Below, in pieces: positions 5,933 through 10,559 of a stretch of DNA of 10,559 bases; the first letter of the stretch is position 1, and each line of letters opens with the position of its first letter. Below the pieces are notes generated by a model, which saw only the letters and a program-made list of their open reading frames with translations, was not told the origin of the DNA and made no database searches. Both the position numbers and the translations under genes were made by a program. The stretch covers positions 1 through 10,559 of the forward strand of contig FLMG01002797.1 of the NCBI GenBank assembly GCA_900088475.1, in the 5' to 3' direction. Source of the stretch: Hyphochytrium catenoides. Its lineage: Eukaryota > Sar > Hyphochytriomycetes > Hyphochytriales > Hyphochytriaceae.

Positions 5933-8900
5933 CTAGGAAGAAGTGCCCTGGATCGACTGCTGCTCTGCCCTTTTCGCCTCTCTCTCTCTCTGTTCCTTCA
6001 ACAGCCTCGCCATCAAGGAGGCATACTCTGCTTTCTTGACCGCCGGTCCTTCCCACGCAGCGACGAATTGTAATTTCATTGCCCGCTGATGCCGAAAGAT
6101 ATAATGGGTTAAGAAGAAAAAGCAAGGAAGAGAGAGCAGGGTCAGTGCGCTAAGAAATGGACACCAGCGAGCAGGGACAGAGGGCACATAGAAAGAGCCA
6201 AAGGCTAGGACGAGCGTGAGAAAGAACCGCAAGTTACTGAAGAGATTGACAAAACAACGAAAAGGACGGGAAGTCTCACCCTCCCATTCGCCAGCCTCCT
6301 GTTGAGGTTGAACTCTAAAGTTCCTCGAAGCTTCTGCACCTCTTCTGCCATCTTGATTCTAAGCGCCTTCAGCTCTGCTGCTGCTTCCTTCCTGTCTATC
6401 CTCCCCCATTTGCTATCCAACAGATCATCCACATCTGCATGGGGCAGATTCCAGTACACTATGGCACGGCGAAGATCTTTCTCAACTGCCACCTAGCAAG
6501 TAGCAATGACAAAGAATGGAGAGAAGAAGAGCTACCGTTAGCTTCAGATGATTCCAGAAGCACAATGACGGTGGCAGCGACATGATAGGGAATTGGACAG
6601 TGGGAATGCTCAAAACATACCGCGAAAAGAGAGCTAGAGAAGGCGAGGAAAAGAGCAAGAGAGAAAGAGAACTAGAGAAAGCCATAGAAGCAAAAGCATA
6701 CCGTGGAGACCAAATCCAAGATGGAGACAAACAGTGAACGATAGGTTGCTACTATGCAATGTCGACCGACTGAGCCAGGAAAGCCTCCACGTACCTCTGT
6801 GAGTGCTATAGGCAGGTGCTCAACGAAGAGTCTGCCTCTATGAACTGAACCTTCCATTAACGCATCGCTGAGTTCTTCCTCAACCCTTCTCGAAAGGCGG
6901 ATCTGCGAGCGAGAGACAGAGGCGGCAGAGGTTTTCTTCGACTGGGGAGAGAGGGACTCCAATCCCCGACTAAGGAGATGTGCTACCAAAGAAGAGCAAA
7001 CAGGCCATTGTTAGTGAGGCTATTGCGCTAGCTACGAGGCGGAAACGCCAATATGATCCCCAAGAGACCGAGAAGAGGCAACGATGGTTGGTATGAAGTT
7101 CACGTAGACTGGGCTAGGAGTGACATTTATCGCGGGGTCAGAAAGCCTGCACTCTTACCCATTCCTCTCTTCTTAACTTCCTCTTCGTTGTACCAGTTCT
7201 TGCCATGCTTGTCCCTCCTTTCTGAAACTAGCTGGAAAGGGTTTAACTCCTTGAGCGCCTCGGCTCTATCAAAGTACGTCCTTTCGGCGCCAGTGCTTGC
7301 CGAAGAGACCTCATCTTCTTCACTTCTCTTCTCCTCTGACTTGGCTAAGGGGGATGCAGGCCGACCTTTACCAATCCCTCCTGCTTTCCTTCTGCCCTCC
7401 GTACACGCCGTGGTAGAATAGGACCTTCGTTTCGCCGCTCTTTGCTCCTTCCGCGTCAACGGGCGAGATGAAAGAGAGCCTCTCTCTTTAATGAACGCGG
7501 ATGAAGTGGTTGACCTTGGCGATGACATGGTAGGTGGAAGGTCGCCAGCTGCGTATCCGCTGTCATCCACTTCTGCCTCTTCTCTCTCTCGAATGACCAA
7601 CCTCCTATTTGACGCACTGCTAAAAGATCTTTCAAAATCCTCGTCAGACACATAGACCTCGCCTGCAGAGGAAGAATGGCTTAAATCCAACTCTGTGTGA
7701 TCTGAGGAACGTAAAAAGGGATAGAGTAAGAAAGGACACTGACAACTGGGTACCCAGAACCACGTAACGTAAAGGCGCCCCAATCGGAAAGAGGCAGAGT
7801 ACTCGTGCCGAGGCGCGCATCAAGGCGAAACAAAGAGAGAAAGGGAGCGCAGGCAACAAGCCGAAAAATCACGAACAAGAGACAAATGAGCAGTTTCTCG
7901 GGTAGACATAACAGAAGAGACGATGCGAGATGAATGTGCTGCGTGTAAGATGATGACGATGCTCACTCTTCCGGGCTTGCAAATTATCGAGGTCAACATT
8001 GTTCCGGTGCTTGAAATAACGCTTGAAGCCTAAGCAGCTAGAAAATTAGCGTCTCTGGCCTCTGTTTAGGCTTCAAGCTCCTCCCACATCCATCCTCTTC
8101 CCTCGCAAAGCCTGTCTCTTCTTTCCTTTCCCCTCTCCTACTTCCATTTCGTCATACCTTCCTCGAAATCATCATCTGCATCGTAGTCAAAGCCATCAGG
8201 TTCTACGTCAACTCCAAAACCTGCCTCTCCTGAAGGGCCCTTCTGGGAACCGTCTGCGGGAAGTGAAGGCTAAGAGACCACAGGCCAATGACATGGACAA
8301 AGAACAAGAAGGAAGTCATAGCCAGAAGAAAGGAATGCAGTGCACGATTTACACTACAGAGCAAAGATCAAGGATAATCCAGTCCAAAAGGTGGGCAGAG
8401 GTGGGGAGGCTCACCTCCGCCTGCTTGCCACCCAGGATCCGGGGTCCATCGCCGTTGTGCCGCTCCCGGATACCATTCTCCTCCTCTAGAGATCATCTCT
8501 TGCGCTATCTTATACATATCCTAGCATAAGAGCAAAGCGGCACCAATAAGAAAGAAGAAGGAAGATAGACCCGAAGGACGCGATATCAGACGTGAGCCAC
8601 AGACTGTGCTCATAGTGCCGAAAAGCTGCACTGAACTCAACGTAAAGCCAGACTATGGACATCCTGACTTACCGGCTTGTTATTGGGAAGTAGATAGTGC
8701 CCAAAATCGAGGTCGGACATTCTAGGCGCCGATGCGAAGGAGGAGGTTAAAAAGGCACGGCATTTAGAGGTAAGTAAGACTGAGACAAGTGAGAGAAACG
8801 GTTGAACTGAGGAAAGAGTCAAGAGAAAGGAAAGAAAGAAAGAGGAGAAGAGACACCAACGCTGGAGCTGGCTATAGAGCGAAAAGGGCTGAGCTAGATT

Positions 8901-9933
8901 AAGGCGAGGCGGAAAGACAGTGCTGACGTGCTCCTTTAGCCCTGACGAAGAGGAGGGGACAGATAGCTTCACTCACTGCTCTAAGCCCCTCAGAGCTAAG
9001 TCAACCATCTGTCGCAGATCGTCCGTCTTATGTCTTTTGATGGCCTGCTCCCCGAACATATCCGCCTGTTGATGGTGGCAAGTCCTTTAGTCACTTGACA
9101 GGAGAAAGAGCGAAATGGCAAAATGAAAGGAAGAAATGGAAAGGTTGAAGACTTAGCAACATAAAAGAAGAATATAGGACACAGATAGGGAGAAGACCCC
9201 AGTGAGAGGAAGACCCACAAAGAGAGAGAGAGAGATATATAGAGAGAGAGAGAGACAAAGGAGAGAGAGAGAGAGAAAAGAGAGAGAGAGAGAAAGAGAG
9301 AGGAAAGAGAGAGGAAAGAGAGAGAGAGAGAGGGGCAAGAGAGAGAGAGAGAGAGAGAATGGTACAACTGGTCCACAGTAAGCTTACAAGAGCCTGCAGA
9401 GACTCCCGAGTCTCCTGCGGTTCTCCAGAAGGCCCATCATCGTTAGCACTTTTCTTCGCTCTTCTCCTGCGAGTTCTCCGTCGGGTTGGTCTGCCTCTCA
9501 ACCTCTTATCTTCTTCGTCTGACGAAATTTCAGAGTCATCACTCTCAGACTCAGAGGTAAGCTCTTCCTCGTGGTCCTCCTGTCCCTCATCATCCTCCGC
9601 TAGCAGTCTCTTTTCCAGTGCCTCAAGATCCTCGTCGTCATCGTCACCTTCGCCTCTGAAGTCTGACTGCCTTACTTGGGCTTTAAAGTTGAGCCCACCC
9701 TGTCCTGGCCGGCCCCAAGCTTCCTGTGGGACATCCCAGGGGCCCCTTCTACCGCCCTTGCCACGCGAGAAGTGCCTGCAGACCTGGGCTCGGGCCTTGA
9801 CGAGAGGAAGCGTGGTCTGTTGGCTGCCAAGAGGACGAAGGAGCTGATAGTACTGGTGATATACAGAGCCGATAGCGCGAACGGGAGCTGATAGATCCCT
9901 TCGAAGCACGCCTGACAGGTACGGCAGCGTCAT
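5933..9933 (-). CDS. RBFA: Ribosome-binding factor A (RbfA) domain protein, mitochondrial-type, with long N-terminal extension
   Basis: RbfA is a KH-like factor that binds the maturing small ribosomal subunit; the mitochondrial form acts on small-subunit rRNA. Minus-strand exons: 9933-9388, 9065-8977, 8721-8673, 8520-8415, 8253-8158, 8029-7967, 7701-7159, 6982-6795, 6492-6280, 6085-5933; 681 residues, with all nine junctions in matching phase. ATG at 9933 is the first after an in-frame TAA at 9990-9988. Residues 1-60 look like a mitochondrial presequence (Arg/Ser/Leu, ending near CRHFSRGKGG). Residues 95-142 are strongly acidic and 144-161 Arg-rich. Residues 183-320 carry an unrecognised segment (LRQMVDLALRGLEQ, GGEWYPGAAQRRW). 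Residues 320-497 are Ser/charged and low in complexity. The RbfA domain is about 522-650: SRRVEEELSDAL, then LPIALTE joined to VAVEKDLRRAIVYW across intron 8, then LEFNLNRRLANGRRAMKLQF. A clear AxG KH signature is not visible. The charged tail ends in GTSS. The family call is from remembered consensus, and N-terminal function is unknown. Confidence 0.82.
9220..9359. repeat. GA microsatellite in intron 1 of the RbfA-domain gene
   Basis: About 140 bp of GA-rich repeat with a short ATATAT break and AAA/GG interruptions. It lies in the 322-nt intron 9387-9066, so on the gene's sense strand it is a CT tract starting just after the donor. Confidence 0.93.
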
Positions 9934-10140
9934 GTTGTCCGCTCGTAGCTGCCTTCTGAACCCACGACGCCAAGCCAAGCCTTCCCTTTAGGCCAGCAAG
10001 CAGTCCTTCAGCCTCGTAGCTCCAGCTAGGATAAGCCTCCGATGACTCCCGGAAGGAGAGTGTAAAGAGATGGGGAAAGAAAAGAAGCGTTCAAAGAAAG
10101 AGAAGAGGACAAGATGATTGGAATGATTGCTTGAGCTAGA

Positions 10141-10148
10141 GCACGTGC
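10141..10148. promoter_or_regulatory. GCACGTGC palindrome (E-box/G-box core)
   Basis: An 8-bp perfect palindrome containing CACGTG, about 210 bp upstream of the RbfA-gene ATG. CACGTG is the classical core for bHLH and bZIP factors in many eukaryotes. One occurrence of a 6-mer is weak evidence. Confidence 0.3.
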
Positions 10149-10183
10149 TATGAACAGCTGCTGCGGAAGGTGCCGATGTGGAT

Positions 10184-10200
10184 AGAGAGAGAGAGAGAGA
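10184..10200. repeat. Short GA run upstream of the RbfA-domain gene
   Basis: A pure (GA)n run, read as CT on the minus (sense) strand. Confidence 0.8.
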
Positions 10201-10433
10201 TAAACTGGAGAAAGAGGGAGAAGAAGGGAGCGAGAGGGATATCTTAGTTAGCAGTAGAGAGGGAAGAAAGGATGACAGAGGAGCAAGCGTTGGGCAAGGA
10301 AGGAGAGAGACATTTAGGAAGAGTGGCGAAAAAGAGACGGGAAGACACCTGGGAAGAGGGGAGGACCGAGATAGAACCATAGAACTGCGAGAGCGATAGG
10401 GAAAGAACCGCGCCTTTGAAAGACAGACAGTGT

Positions 10434-10517
10434 GGGAGAGAGAGGAGAGAGCGGAGAGGGCGAGCGAGCGAGAGAGAGAGCGAGAGAGAGAGCGAGAGCG
10501 AGAGAGAGAGAGCGAGC

Positions 10518-10551
<34 letters not shown>

Positions 10552-10559
10552 GCGAGAGC
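10434..10559. repeat. GA/GAGC-type minisatellite at right edge
   Basis: Purine-rich repeat built from GA units interrupted by GCGA and GAGCGAGC words. It continues past the window edge. It differs from the other tracts by its regular C insertions. Confidence 0.92.

Larger units (their letters stand above)
9934..10559. other. Upstream and leader region of the RbfA-domain gene
   Basis: No gene is supported here. The minus strand has an open frame at 10380-9988, but it translates to Ser/Leu/Pro low complexity. Purines become dominant on plus (pyrimidines on the gene's sense strand) with distance from the start codon. The region contains a G-box-like palindrome and two GA-rich tracts and is best read as promoter plus 5' leader. 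Confidence 0.6.

Noticed and set aside
6617-6629. 13-nt candidate micro-exon (CTCTCTTTTCGCG on minus, flanked by AG and GT)
   Set aside because: Phase works only with an alternative upstream exon whose peptide is unlike RbfA. The direct splice LTE-VAVEKDLRRA restores the family consensus without it.
9359-9847. Plus-strand 162-residue Ser-rich open frame
   Set aside because: It is the antisense shadow of the acidic exon 1 of the RbfA-domain gene (GAG/GAT codons read as Ser codons on the other strand).
9988-10380. Minus-strand 130-residue open frame in frame with the RbfA gene and separated by one TAA
   Set aside because: Composition is Ser/Leu/Pro low complexity from CT-rich leader DNA. Stop readthrough is conceivable but there is no supporting signal, and the presequence after 9933 is complete on its own.

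Overview
This is a eukaryotic nuclear window from a compact, roughly half-GC genome. It holds parts or all of three intron-rich protein genes. Every gene is cut by short GT-AG spliceosomal introns (about 58 to 783 nt) and none is a bacterial operon gene. The taxon cannot be fixed from this stretch. The plant-type C-terminus of the AMSH protease, the divergent ATP loop of the PRPP synthetase and the abundant CT/GA microsatellites fit a protist, perhaps an alga, but this is inference.

Left end (1-1148, minus strand): the first three exons of a ribose-phosphate pyrophosphokinase (PRPP synthetase) with a mitochondrial-type presequence and a hydrophobic segment. The gene runs off the left edge. 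Region 1149-2385 is a divergent intergenic/leader region dominated by long polypurine/polypyrimidine tracts. It also holds two short palindromes.

Centre (2386-5762, plus strand): a complete 11-exon AMSH/STAMBP-type JAMM deubiquitinase with an N-terminal USP8-dimerisation-like domain and a C-terminal MPN+ protease domain. All zinc ligands are visible. Its largest intron contains three tandem copies of a unit of about 150 bp that ends at the 3' splice site. A 111-nt intron is in frame, free of stops, and encodes a second copy of a peptide found in the exon before it.

Right part (9933-5933, minus strand): a complete 10-exon gene whose last three exons form a ribosome-binding factor A (RbfA) domain. 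Before it come a mitochondrial-type presequence, an acidic/basic segment and a long region I do not recognise. It converges with the AMSH gene; the two AATAAA signals lie back to back, 4 bp apart. Region 9934-10559 is its upstream region, with a G-box-like palindrome and more GA-rich repeat.

No shared pathway links the three genes. Two look mitochondrial (PRPP synthesis; small-subunit ribosome maturation), and AMSH acts on ubiquitin at ESCRT/endosomes. The common regulatory theme is that all three genes have pyrimidine-rich DNA on the sense strand upstream of the start codon. No tRNA, rRNA, CRISPR array or intact transposable element was seen.
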